DNA from: Rathayibacter sp. Leaf185
Lineage (GTDB): Bacteria > Actinomycetota > Actinomycetes > Actinomycetales > Microbacteriaceae
Reading direction: 5' to 3'
Length of the DNA: 64,000 nt
NCBI RefSeq assembly: GCF_001423885.1
Contig: NZ_LMPP01000001.1
Location: 907,543-971,542 of the forward strand
Below the pieces are notes generated by a model. The model saw only the letters and a list, made by a program, of their open reading frames with translations, made no database searches and had not been told where the DNA came from. The translations under genes and the position numbers were made by a program. This document shows positions 40,943-49,946 of this stretch, piece after piece (position 1 is the first letter of the stretch; each line of letters opens with the position of its first letter).

Positions 40943-43510
40943 TCAGACCCGCGGCCCGCGAGCGCCTCTCCGGTCGAGCGCCTCCATTAGGTAGGGAGCG
41001 GTCCGGCTCCCCCCGGACTGCGCGACCTCCTCCGGAGTGCCCGTCGCCACGATCGAGCCGCCCGCCTGGCCCGCTCCCGGCCCCAGGTCGATGATCCAGT
41101 CGGCGTCGGCGACGATCCGCATGTCGTGCTCGACGACGATGACGGTGTTGCCCGCGTCGACGAGGTGCTGCAGGTGCTCGAGGAGGCGGTCGGCGTCAGC
41201 GGGGTGCAGACCCGAGGTCGGCTCGTCGAGGAGGTACAGCGTGTCGCCGCGCTGGGCTCGGCGCAGCTCCGAGGCGAGCTTGACCCGCTGGGCCTCGCCT
41301 CCCGAGAGCTCGGGGGCCGGCTGGCCGAGCGAGACGTAGCCGAGGCCCACGTCGAGCAGCGCGTCGAGGTGCCGCACCACCTCCGGCTCGCCGGCGAAGA
41401 CCTCGCGGGCCGCGGTGACGCTGAGCGCGAGGACGTCGGCGATCGTCTGCCCGTTCAGCGTCACCTCGAGGGTCTCGGGGTTGTAGCGCGTGCCTCCGCA
41501 GGTCGCGCACGGCGCCTCGACGGTGGGGAGGAACAGCAGCTCGACCTCGATCGAGCCCTCGCCCTTGCAGACCGGGCAGCGGCCGCTCGGCAGGTTGAAC
41601 GAGAACCGGCTCGCGCCGAAGCGGCGGCGCTTCGCCTCCGGAGTCGCCGCGAACAGCGCCCGCACCCGGTCGAACAGGCCGGTGTAGGTCGCCACGTTCG
41701 AGCGCGAGGTGCGGCCGATGGGCGTCTGGCTGACCTGAACGACGCGGCGGAGGCGCTCGGACGGGCCCGTCGCGCTGCCGAGGGTGACGCTGCTCGCGGT
41801 CGAGTCGAGCAGCGGATCGTCGTCCGATCGCCCGTCCTCCGCGGCGGCGGTGTCCTCGGCGACGTCGGCGCGAAGGGACGCGCGCAGGAGATCGGGGAGC
41901 GCCTGGTTCACCAGGGTCGACTTGCCCGATCCGGAGACGCCCGTGACGGCGGTCAGGACCCCGACCGGGAACGAGACGGCGAGGTCGCGGAGGTTGTTGC
42001 GCGCGACTCCTGCGAGCTCGATCTGCGCCTCCGCCGTCCGGCGGGTGCGCAGCGGCGCGGCCTCGCCCTCGGGGAAGAGGTAGCGGCGGGTGACGGAGTC
42101 GCGGGCGCCCGGCAGCCCGTCGAGCTCGCCCGAGTAGACGACCGTGCCGCCGCCGGACCCGGCGGCCGGGCCGATGTCGACGATCCAGTCGGCCTGGCGG
42201 ATGACCTCGAGGGAGTGCTCGACGAAGAAGACCGTGTTGCCGGTGGAGCGCAGGGTCCGCAGGATGCCGAGGAGCGCCTCCGTGTCGGCCGGGTGGAGGC
42301 CCGTGGAGGGCTCGTCGAGGACGAACACGACGCCGAACAGCCGCGAGAGCACCTGGGTGGCGAGGCGCATCCGCTGCAGCTCGCCGGAGGAGAGGGTCGG
42401 CGTCGAGCGGTCGAGGGAGAGGTAGCCGAGACCGAGGTCGATGATCGGCGACATCCGCCCGACCAGGTCCTCGACCAGGCGCTGCGCGGCCAGTCGCGTC
42501 TGCGCAGCGCCGTCCGCGGGCATCCAGCCCGGCTCGAGCACCCGCTTCAGCACGACCACGAGGTCCTCGAGCGGGAGGGCCGAGAGCTCGGTGATGTCGC
42601 GGCCCTCGAAGGTGACGGCCAGCGCCTCGGGCTTCAGACGCTTGCCGTGGCAACTGCCGCACGCGACGCTCACCATGAACGTCGCCGCGCGCTCGCGCAT
42701 CCGGGCGCTCTTCGAGCCCGCGAAGGTGTCGAGCACGTAGCGCTCGACCCCGAGGAACGTGCTCATGTAGCGCGGCTCGACGCCGGCGGCGACGGCCTCG
42801 CGCACCTCGGCGGGCGAGCGGTCGGTCCAGACGGGCACCTGCGGCGAGTCGGGGGTGTGCAGGATCCAGTCCCTCTCCTTGCGGGGAAGGGAGCGCCACG
42901 GGACGTCGATGTCGTAGCCGAGCGAGATCAGGCTGTCGCGCAGCTGCTTGCCGTGCCAGGCCGTCGGCCAGGCGGCGAGGGCGCCGTCGCGGATCGAGAG
43001 GGTGTCGTCCGGCACCATCAGCTCCTCCGGGACGTCGTAGACCCGCCCGATGCCGTGGCAGGTCGGGCAGGCGCCCTGGACGGTGTTCGCCGAGAAGTCC
43101 TCGGCGAGGAGCATCGGCGCCCCCTCCGGATACCGGCCGACCCGCGAGAAGACCATCCGCACGACGCTCGAGAGGGTGGTCGCGCTGCCGACCGTCGAGC
43201 GCGCCGATCCGCCGGAGCGCCGTTGCGGCAGGGCGACCGCCGGAGGCAGCCCCTCGATCGAGTCGACATCGGGCACACCGACCTGGTCGATCAGCCGACG
43301 CGCGTACGGCGCGACCGACTCGAAGTAGCGGCGCTGCGCCTCCGCATAGAGGGTGCCGAACGCGAGCGAGCTCTTGCCCGAGCCCGAGACGCCGGTGAAG
43401 GCGACGAGGGCGTCGCGGGGGATGTCGACATCGACACCCTTCAGGTTGTTCTCGCGGGCGCCTCGGACGCGGACCCGGTCGAGGCTGGTGGGAGGTGTCG
43501 GCGCAGTCAT
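40943..43510 (-). CDS. UvrA-like ABC excinuclease subunit (UvrA2/DrrC type)
   Basis: An 855-residue protein with two ABC domains and no membrane segments. Walker A sites are GVSGSGKSSLAFGTLYAEA near 40 and GVSGSGKSTLVNQAL near 505. Signatures are LSSGELQRMRLA and LSGGEAQRVKLA. Zinc-type Cys pairs are CPTCHGIG, CGSCHGKR and CPVCKGEG...CATCGG. It is about 100 residues shorter than housekeeping UvrA, as in UvrA2/DrrC-like proteins linked to tolerance of DNA-binding drugs. The ATG at 43510 overlaps the stop of the upstream membrane-protein gene (ATGA); the longer frame is not supported. Confidence 0.88.
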   Translation of the reverse strand: MTAPTPPTSLDRVRVRGARENNLKGVDVDIPRDALVAFTGVSGSGKSSLAFGTLYAEAQRRYFESVAPYARRLIDQVGVPDVDSIEGLPPAVALPQRRSGGSARSTVGSATTLSSVVRMVFSRVGRYPEGAPMLLAEDFSANTVQGACPTCHGIGRVYDVPEELMVPDDTLSIRDGALAAWPTAWHGKQLRDSLISLGYDIDVPWRSLPRKERDWILHTPDSPQVPVWTDRSPAEVREAVAAGVEPRYMSTFLGVERYVLDTFAGSKSARMRERAATFMVSVACGSCHGKRLKPEALAVTFEGRDITELSALPLEDLVVVLKRVLEPGWMPADGAAQTRLAAQRLVEDLVGRMSPIIDLGLGYLSLDRSTPTLSSGELQRMRLATQVLSRLFGVVFVLDEPSTGLHPADTEALLGILRTLRSTGNTVFFVEHSLEVIRQADWIVDIGPAAGSGGGTVVYSGELDGLPGARDSVTRRYLFPEGEAAPLRTRRTAEAQIELAGVARNNLRDLAVSFPVGVLTAVTGVSGSGKSTLVNQALPDLLRASLRADVAEDTAAAEDGRSDDDPLLDSTASSVTLGSATGPSERLRRVVQVSQTPIGRTSRSNVATYTGLFDRVRALFAATPEAKRRRFGASRFSFNLPSGRCPVCKGEGSIEVELLFLPTVEAPCATCGGTRYNPETLEVTLNGQTIADVLALSVTAAREVFAGEPEVVRHLDALLDVGLGYVSLGQPAPELSGGEAQRVKLASELRRAQRGDTLYLLDEPTSGLHPADADRLLEHLQHLVDAGNTVIVVEHDMRIVADADWIIDLGPGAGQAGGSIVATGTPEEVAQSGGSRTAPYLMEALDRRGARGPRV

Positions 43511-43989
43511 CCCTCCAGCTTGCCGTGCCCGGATGCGAGGTCCCGACGCCGGAGCGTCTGGATGCGCGATCGCACGAGCCGCTGCAGCAGCGCCGGGTAG
43601 AGCTGCAGCACGATCGTCGTGGCCAGGAGCCCCACCGCTTCGCTCCGCGCGCCGCGCAGGAGGGCGGCCGCGGCGAAGGCGACGCCGCCCGCGGTGCACA
43701 CGAGGTGCACGAGCTCCGAGCGCCGGGTGTGCTGATCGAGGGCCGCGAGACCCGCGCGGGTGCCGTCGTAGGCACGCAGGCGCGTGATCCGCCGGTTCCA
43801 GCCCGTCCGGTCGAGCATCCTCCCGAAGCGCCCGACCCCCAGCGCCCGGAGGACCGCCGGCTCGCGCGGACCCACCGTGAACAGCCGCTGGTCGAGCGGC
43901 CCCGCCCGCCTGCCGAGGGTCAGCGCGGCGGCGCCCGTCAGCACCGGCTGCACCAGCACGGCGAGCGGCTCGCGGCCGGAACGGATCAT
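43507..43989 (-). CDS. Membrane protein resembling CrtO-type glycosyl-carotenoid acyltransferases
   Basis: A 160-residue protein. RFGRMLDRTGWNRRI, HTRRSELVHLVCTAGGVAFAAAALL and a final hydrophobic segment ending LQLYPALLQRLVRSRI match the pattern of glycosyl-4,4'-diaponeurosporenoate acyltransferase-like membrane proteins (two or three hydrophobic stretches, conserved HxRRxEExVH-like motif). I infer acyl transfer at the membrane only by resemblance. It is translationally coupled to the UvrA-like gene, an odd pairing, and divergent from a small ORF. Confidence 0.6.
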   Translation of the reverse strand: MIRSGREPLAVLVQPVLTGAAALTLGRRAGPLDQRLFTVGPREPAVLRALGVGRFGRMLDRTGWNRRITRLRAYDGTRAGLAALDQHTRRSELVHLVCTAGGVAFAAAALLRGARSEAVGLLATTIVLQLYPALLQRLVRSRIQTLRRRDLASGHGKLEG

Positions 43990-44033
43990 GCGGCACAGTC
44001 CAGCAGACGGAACCCGGTCGCTACAGTGTCGGC

Positions 44034-44315
44034 GTGGGTGAGGACGAGTACGACGGCCGCGAGGTCGCGGCCGAGCACCTGCGGGCCGAGCTCCGCCTCC
44101 GACGCTTCAGCGGCCTGCGGATGGCGATCGACGCGGCGCTGGGTGGAGGGATCGTCACCGTCCACGACCTGGTGGTCACCCGCCTCGACACCGGCGCCGA
44201 GGTCATCCGCACGAAGGCCGACATCGGCGACCCGCACCACCTGCTCGGCCAGGTCGAGCTCGACCTCGAGACGAAGACCACCGAGGAGTTCCTCCGCGAG
44301 TGGCGCACGCCCTGA
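44034..44315 (+). CDS. Small conserved-looking hypothetical protein
   Basis: A 93-residue ORF with a GTG start, an N-terminal acidic helix (EVAAEHLRAELRLRRFSGLRMAIDAAL) and a beta-rich C-terminal part (GGIVTVHDLVVTRLDTGAEVIRTKADIG). No signal peptide or membrane segment. No family recognised. It is divergent from the CrtO-like gene and followed by a hairpin at 44335-44361. Confidence 0.6.
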   Translation: MGEDEYDGREVAAEHLRAELRLRRFSGLRMAIDAALGGGIVTVHDLVVTRLDTGAEVIRTKADIGDPHHLLGQVELDLETKTTEEFLREWRTP

Positions 44316-44334
44316 GCAGCGGGCTCGATGCGCA

Positions 44335-44361
44335 CGGTTCGGGGCTGGCCCCCCTGAACCG
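44335..44361 (+). terminator. Hairpin after the 44034 gene
   Basis: CGGTTC (44335-44340) pairs with GAACCG (44356-44361), and GGGG/CCCC in between can extend the stem. It lies 19 nt after the stop codon at 44315. Confidence 0.5.
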
Positions 44362-44369
44362 CGCGCTCC

Positions 44370-44388
44370 TATGATGTTCACGTTAACA
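44370..44388 (+). promoter_or_regulatory. Promoter -10 and LacI-type operator of the GH43 gene
   Basis: TATGAT (44370-44375) is a good -10 element; no convincing -35 is seen. TGTTCACGTTAACA (44375-44388) directly follows, a 14-bp palindrome with one mismatch to TGTTAACGTTAACA, an operator form used by LacI-type regulators. Confidence 0.55.
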
Positions 44389-44461
44389 ATCTGTGCGAGG
44401 GTGCACGGATCCGTCCGCGGGTCGTGCCTCCGTCGCCGCATCGACCACGAGGACGTTCTTG

Positions 44462-47386
44462 ATGACACGATCACGATCGGCGGTGAGGACCGCTCTGGCG
44501 GTCGCCACCGTCGCCGCCACGGCGCTGCTCGGGGCCGCTGTCCCCGGCTCCGCCTTCGGAGCGACGGAGAAGCCGCTCCTGCACTACACGTTCGACACCG
44601 CGCCGAACGGCACCACGGTGGCCGACTCGAGCGGCAACGGCTACGACGCCACGGTGCGCCGCACGGGCGCCACCTTCGGCAACGGCCGCATCAGCCTGCC
44701 GGGCGGATCCGCCTCCGCCGCCCCCTACCTCGACATCCCCACCGCCGGCCTGGTCGGCAAGAAGGACCTCACCTTCTCGACCTGGCTCTCGCCCCGCTCG
44801 GGCCCGGGCAACGTCGCCGCCGCGTTCGTCGGAGCGCCCGTCGCCACCGGCGCCTCCCACTCGGCCGGCTACTGGCTGCTCAACCCGAGCAACCCGTCGG
44901 GCTACGTGAAGTCGGTCGTCACCGACTCCGTGAACGCCGGCGCCCCCTGGGGCACCGAGGTGGGCCCCGGATCCACGAACGCCGGCACCACGGGCGCCAA
45001 GACCCCCGCGGGACTCTCCCTCTACACGACCGTCATCGACGGCACCACCGGCACCCTGTCGGTCTACATCAACGGCACCCGCATCAGCCAGAATGCGATC
45101 GCGCGCGATGTCGCCTCGTTCGGCACCTCCCTCGTCGCCTACCTCGCGCGCTCCACCTACAACGACCCCGGCTGGAGTGGCGACGTGGACGACTTCGCCG
45201 TCTACGGCAGCGCGCTCAGCGCCGACACCGTGAAGGCGCTCTACTCCTCCGAGGCGATCGACCGCGCGATGGCGTCGGTGACGATCCCCACGGAGGCGAC
45301 GGCCGGCTTCGCCCTGCCCGCCAGCTCCTCCGGAGTCGCGATCACCTGGCGCTCGAACGACCCGGCGGTCACCGTGAACGGAGCGACCGCGACGGTCACC
45401 CGCCCCGCGGCCGGCTCCCCCGACGCGTCCGTCACGCTCACCGCGACGTACACCTCGGGCACCGACACCCGCTCGGTCGACTACCCCGTGAAGGTCCTCG
45501 CCGACGTCGCCGATGCCGACAAGGCCCAGCGCGACCTCGACGCGATCAGCATCCCGAACGCCTCCGACGTCCGCACCGACGTCTCGGTGCCCGCGCGCGG
45601 AGCGCTCGGCTCGAGCATCACGTGGAGCGTCGTGGGATCCGGCGCCACCGTGCGCTCCGGCAGCACCGCCGACAGCCGCACGATCGACGTCGACCGGCCG
45701 CAGGCGGGCTCCCCGGCGATCGACGTCGTCGTCCGCGCGACCGCGACCAGCGGATCCGTCACGAAGACGCGCGACATCACGCTGCGCCTCCAGCCGCTCC
45801 CCGCCGGGACCGACGACACCGAGGCCTACGTGTGGGCGTTCTTCACCGGTGAGGGCGCCGGCGCCGAGCGCGTCAGCCTCGCCGCCTCGAAGGGCGACGA
45901 CGCGCTGAGCTGGAACACCCTCAACGGCGGACAGCCGGTGTTCACCTCGACGCAGGGCACGCAGGGCCTGCGCGATCCGTTCATCGTCCGCTCCCCCGAG
46001 GGCGACAAGTTCTTCATGCTCGCCACCGACCTCAAGATCGACGGCCTCGCCGGAGGATTCGACACGGCCCAGAAGTCGGGCTCGAAGTACATCGAGGTGT
46101 GGGAGTCCACCGACCTCGTGAACTGGTCGGCGCAGCGCCACGTGAAGGTCTCGACCGACTTCGCCGGCAACACCTGGGCCCCGGAGGCGTACTGGGACGA
46201 CGAGCTCGACACCTACGTGGTGTTCTGGGCGTCGAACATGTACCCGACCGCGAACGCGGCCGACCGCACCGCGGTCACCTACAACCAGATGATGTACGCG
46301 ACGACCGACGACTTCGTCACCTTCTCGGAGGCGAAGCCGTGGATCGACGTCAAGCGCGGCACCGGCCGCGGCACCATCGACTCCACGATCGCGAAGGACG
46401 GCGACACCTACTACCGCTTCACCAAGGACGAGGCGTCGATGACGCTGCGCGAGGAGAAGAGCACCGACCTGCTCGCCACCATCAGCGGAACCCTGCCCGG
46501 CACCTCGGGACCCGCGGACGAGTGGACCCTGGTCAAGGAGCGCGTCGCCTCCGGTCTGCCCAACGGCGAGCCCGGCGGCACCTTCACGAGCGGTGAGGGC
46601 CCGAACGTGTTCCCGGCCAACGAGGGCGACGTGAACGGGCTCGACTGGTTCCTGTTCATCGACCAGCCCGACTACCACGGCGGCCCGAACCACTACATCC
46701 CGTTCGGCTCGGACGACCTGGCGGACGGGGACTCGTGGCAGCCGCTCGGAGCGAAGCTGCGGACGAACCTCCCGCAGAACTCCGACGGAGGCAAGCCCCG
46801 CCACGGCACGGTCATCCCGGTGACCCGCGCCGAGTACCAGAAGGTGCTCGAGGGCCTCGCGCCCTCGATCGCGGTGGCCTCGGTCGCTCCGATCGCCGTC
46901 ACGACCCAGGCCGGCACCGCCCCCGTGCTGCCCGGCGCCCAGATCACGACGAAGACCGGTGCGACGCAGTCGGTCGCCGTCACCTGGGACGCCGTCGCGC
47001 CGAGCTCCTACGCCGCCGCCGGGACCTTCACGGTCTCGGGAGTCGCGCAGGACGCGTCGCGGATGCCGGTGACCGCCACGGTCACCGTGCAGGCGTCGCT
47101 GAAGGTCACGGCCACGGCCTCCTCGCGCTGCGTCGCGGGCAAGCCGGTGCTGACCGTCGTCGCCAAGAACGGCGACACCGTGCCGATGGACGTGACCGTG
47201 CGCACGACGGAGGGCGTAAAGACGTTCGCCGCTGTGAAGCCGGGCGCGAGCGCCTCCGCCGCCTACACGGTGCGCGCGGCACAGCTCGCCGCCGGTGAGG
47301 CCACGGTCACCGCGACCGCCACGGTCGGTGGCAAGCCGGTCTCCGCGACCGTCACGGCGCCGTACTCCGCACGGAGCTGCGGCTGA
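44462..47386 (+). CDS. Secreted multidomain GH43 glycoside hydrolase
   Basis: A 974-residue exported enzyme with GAGGA 9 nt before the ATG. Order: signal peptide (to about 34), LamG/concanavalin-like jellyroll (about 38-250, HYTFDTAPNGTTVADSSGNGYDA), two atrophied bacterial Ig-like repeats (about 260-455), and a five-bladed GH43 propeller (about 460-800) with RDPFIVRSPEGDKFFMLATDL and the acid-type Glu in WAPEAYWDDE. A further bacterial Ig-like domain (about 808-880) and a C-terminal domain follow. Family activities are alpha-L-arabinofuranosidase, arabinanase and beta-xylosidase. Pectin-related neighbours favour arabinan. No cell-wall anchor is seen. Confidence 0.88.
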   Translation: MTRSRSAVRTALAVATVAATALLGAAVPGSAFGATEKPLLHYTFDTAPNGTTVADSSGNGYDATVRRTGATFGNGRISLPGGSASAAPYLDIPTAGLVGKKDLTFSTWLSPRSGPGNVAAAFVGAPVATGASHSAGYWLLNPSNPSGYVKSVVTDSVNAGAPWGTEVGPGSTNAGTTGAKTPAGLSLYTTVIDGTTGTLSVYINGTRISQNAIARDVASFGTSLVAYLARSTYNDPGWSGDVDDFAVYGSALSADTVKALYSSEAIDRAMASVTIPTEATAGFALPASSSGVAITWRSNDPAVTVNGATATVTRPAAGSPDASVTLTATYTSGTDTRSVDYPVKVLADVADADKAQRDLDAISIPNASDVRTDVSVPARGALGSSITWSVVGSGATVRSGSTADSRTIDVDRPQAGSPAIDVVVRATATSGSVTKTRDITLRLQPLPAGTDDTEAYVWAFFTGEGAGAERVSLAASKGDDALSWNTLNGGQPVFTSTQGTQGLRDPFIVRSPEGDKFFMLATDLKIDGLAGGFDTAQKSGSKYIEVWESTDLVNWSAQRHVKVSTDFAGNTWAPEAYWDDELDTYVVFWASNMYPTANAADRTAVTYNQMMYATTDDFVTFSEAKPWIDVKRGTGRGTIDSTIAKDGDTYYRFTKDEASMTLREEKSTDLLATISGTLPGTSGPADEWTLVKERVASGLPNGEPGGTFTSGEGPNVFPANEGDVNGLDWFLFIDQPDYHGGPNHYIPFGSDDLADGDSWQPLGAKLRTNLPQNSDGGKPRHGTVIPVTRAEYQKVLEGLAPSIAVASVAPIAVTTQAGTAPVLPGAQITTKTGATQSVAVTWDAVAPSSYAAAGTFTVSGVAQDASRMPVTATVTVQASLKVTATASSRCVAGKPVLTVVAKNGDTVPMDVTVRTTEGVKTFAAVKPGASASAAYTVRAAQLAAGEATVTATATVGGKPVSATVTAPYSARSCG

Positions 47387-47387
47387 C

Positions 47388-47420
47388 GAGCAGGCAGCGC
47401 TTCTGCTGCGAGCCCTGCTC
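47388..47420 (+). terminator. Hairpin terminator after the GH43 gene
   Basis: GAGCAGG (47388-47394) pairs with CCTGCTC (47414-47420), with inner pairing GCAGC/GCTGC. It starts 2 nt after the stop codon. Confidence 0.6.
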
Positions 47421-47443
47421 TCAGCTGAGGCCGGGCGATCCCT

Positions 47444-47575
47444 GCTGATCGAGCCCGAAGCCCACGAAGCGGGCGTATCGAGGTCCACCACCGCCGGAGG
47501 ACCAGGTCCACAGACCTCCTTCCCGGCTGCGGCGGGTCTCGGTACGCCCCTCCGGGGTCACTCGAGAACGGGTCC
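47444..47575. repeat. Intergenic repeat, family C (GCTGATCGAG... type)
   Basis: The stretch begins GCTGATCGAGCCCG and includes GAAGCGGGCGTATCGAG, then CGGGTCTCGGTACGCCCCTC near its far end. The left end and right end are partly inverted (GGGCGTATCGAG versus CTCGGTACGCCC). The first 10 bases recur at 52630-52639. I recognise this style of dispersed intergenic element from Microbacteriaceae genomes. The rest of the 273-bp gap holds no gene. Confidence 0.5.
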
Positions 47576-47660
47576 CCGCCGACAGCCTTCGCGCCGGTAC
47601 TCTTCAATCCCTCGCGCGACCGACGGCGTCGGGCGCTCCCCCTCACCAGAGAGACCTCCC

Positions 47661-49793
47661 ATGGCAGCGCTGCCCGACTCCGATGACGACACCTCCGCGG
47701 ACGGGCCGCTGACGGTCTCGTGGCGCGCGGGCCGCCTCCGGCTCGACTTCCACCACTCCCCCGAGCAGCCCGTGAGCCTCGCCCGACTCGTCGCCGGAGA
47801 GCTCGAGATCGGCTTCGATCACCCGCTGCCACTCGTCGGCATCCTCGCCGCCGGCCGCGGACACGTCACCGCGACCGACCGGCTCGTGCAGACCGCGATC
47901 GGCGACTCGCTCCGCTACGTCTCGCACGAGGAGGAGCCCGGCCGGACTCTGCGCATCGTGTCGACGACCGGCGACGGCGTCTGCGCGACCACGACCATCG
48001 ACGCTCTCGACGGGGCCTTCCGCGCGACGACCACCGTCGAGAACAGGGGCGCCGGGCGCCTCCTGCTCACCGCGGTCACCAGCTGGGCGATGCCGCTCGG
48101 CACCCGGCTCGATGCCGGCGCCGCGGCCGACCCGGCCGCCGATTGGGAGCTGCTCGAGGGCCGCAGCGAGTGGCTCGGCGAGGGACGCTGGGTGGCCCGC
48201 GACCTCCGCGGGCTGCTGCCCGACCTGCACCCCGGGCTCGCGGATCAGCCGGCCCGCGAATCCGTCGTCCGCGCCACCACGGGAACCTGGTCGACCGGCG
48301 GCTCCCTCCCGATCGCCGCGCTCCGCTCGAGCAGACAGGACGTCACCTGGCTGTGCGAGGTCGCGCACAACGGCCCGTGGCGCTGGGAGGTCGGCGAGCA
48401 GATCGGCGACGCCTACCTCGCCCTCTCCGGTCCGACGGACCGCGACCACCAGTGGTCGGAGATGCTCGCACCCGGGGACACGTTCACCTCCGTGCCGGCG
48501 CTCGTCGCCGTCGGCGACGAGCTCGAGGCGGCCGCCGCGGCGCTCACCGGAGCGAAGCGGCTCGCGCGGCGCGCGCACCCCGACGACTCCCTGCCGACCC
48601 TCGTCTTCAACGACTACATGAACACGCTCGTCGGCGACCCGACCACCGAGAAGCTCCTCCCCCTCGTCGCGGCGGCGGCCGAGGTGGGCGCCGAGACGTT
48701 CTGCATCGACGCGGGCTGGTACGCCGAGACGGCGTCGTGGTGGGACACGGTCGGCGAATGGACGCCGTCGAGCACCCGGTTCCCGGGCGGGCTCGGCGAG
48801 GTGGTCGACGCGATCCGGAGCCGCGGCATGGTTCCAGGGCTCTGGCTCGAACCCGAGGTGATCGGCGTGAACAGCCCGATGGCCGCGACGCTCCCCGACG
48901 AGGCGTTCCTCTCGCGTGGCGGCGTCCGGGTGGAGGAGAGCGGCCGGTTCCACCTCGACCTGCGCCATCCCGCCGCGCTCGCGCACCTCGACGAGACCGT
49001 CGATCGGCTCGTCCGCGACCTCGGCGTCGGGTACTTCAAGCTCGACTACAACATCGACCCGGGCCCCGGCACCGATCGGGAGGCGGCGAGCGCCGGAGCA
49101 GGACTGCTCGCCCACGACCGCGCCCACCTCGACTGGATCGACGGCGTCCTCGATCGCCACCCGCGGCTGGTGCTCGAGAACTGCGCCTCGGGAGCGATGC
49201 GCGCCGACTCCGCACTGCTCTCGCGGATGCAGCTGCAGTCGACCTCCGACCAGCAGGACCCGCTGCTCTACCCGCCGATCGCCGCCTCCGCGGCACTCTC
49301 GATGCTCCCCGAGCAGGCCGCGAACTGGGCCTACCCGCAGCCGGAGATGAGCGACGAAGCCCTCGCCTTCACGCTCGTCACCGGGCTCGCGGGCCGCTTC
49401 TACCTCTCGGGTCACCTCGATCGGATGCGGCCGCACCAGCGGACGCTCGTCGCCGAGGCGGTGCGGACGGCCGCCGAGCTGCGCCCGCTCCTGATCGAGT
49501 CGACGCCGCTCTGGCCCCTCGGGCTGCCCGGCTGGACCGACCGCTGGGTCGCCTCCGCGCTGCGCCGGGGCGACCGGATCGCGCTCTCGCTCTGGGACCG
49601 GGGCGACGACGCCGGAGAGACGTCGCTCGCGTTCCCGAGCCTCCTCGGCCGCGCGGTCGACGTCGAGGTCGCGTTCCCCGTCGGCCTGCCCGTCTGGACC
49701 ACGAACTGGGACATCGGCATCGGCGTGCTCAGCGTCCGCTCGGCGGGCGGCGAGCCGGGTGCGCGCACGCTCGTCCTTCTCGTCTCGGAGTGA
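47661..49793 (+). CDS. GH36 alpha-galactosidase
   Basis: A 710-residue cytoplasmic enzyme. An N-terminal beta-supersandwich (to about 300) precedes a TIM barrel starting NDYMNTLVGDPTTEKLLPLV. Catalytic motifs are YFKLDYN (nucleophile Asp near 462) and STSDQQDP (acid/base Asp near 530); ETFCIDAGWYA, GLWLEPEVI and ENCASGAMRADSALL are diagnostic for GH36. AGAGAGACC lies before the ATG. It removes alpha-linked galactose from raffinose-type sugars or galactosylated oligosaccharides. It lies between the GH43 gene and a LacI regulator in the same direction. Confidence 0.92.
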   Translation: MAALPDSDDDTSADGPLTVSWRAGRLRLDFHHSPEQPVSLARLVAGELEIGFDHPLPLVGILAAGRGHVTATDRLVQTAIGDSLRYVSHEEEPGRTLRIVSTTGDGVCATTTIDALDGAFRATTTVENRGAGRLLLTAVTSWAMPLGTRLDAGAAADPAADWELLEGRSEWLGEGRWVARDLRGLLPDLHPGLADQPARESVVRATTGTWSTGGSLPIAALRSSRQDVTWLCEVAHNGPWRWEVGEQIGDAYLALSGPTDRDHQWSEMLAPGDTFTSVPALVAVGDELEAAAAALTGAKRLARRAHPDDSLPTLVFNDYMNTLVGDPTTEKLLPLVAAAAEVGAETFCIDAGWYAETASWWDTVGEWTPSSTRFPGGLGEVVDAIRSRGMVPGLWLEPEVIGVNSPMAATLPDEAFLSRGGVRVEESGRFHLDLRHPAALAHLDETVDRLVRDLGVGYFKLDYNIDPGPGTDREAASAGAGLLAHDRAHLDWIDGVLDRHPRLVLENCASGAMRADSALLSRMQLQSTSDQQDPLLYPPIAASAALSMLPEQAANWAYPQPEMSDEALAFTLVTGLAGRFYLSGHLDRMRPHQRTLVAEAVRTAAELRPLLIESTPLWPLGLPGWTDRWVASALRRGDRIALSLWDRGDDAGETSLAFPSLLGRAVDVEVAFPVGLPVWTTNWDIGIGVLSVRSAGGEPGARTLVLLVSE

Positions 49794-49946
49794 GCGGCGA
49801 CCGGCGCGGCGCGCAGTGGGAGGCGCTCGCGGCCGCACTGCTCCGGCTGACTATGCTGGACGGACCCGCGATGCCGAGCCCTCGACATCCGCTCGCACCG
49901 GGGGTGCACGGCTCTCCCGTCAGGGGAGCGGAGGAGGTCCGCGTCC

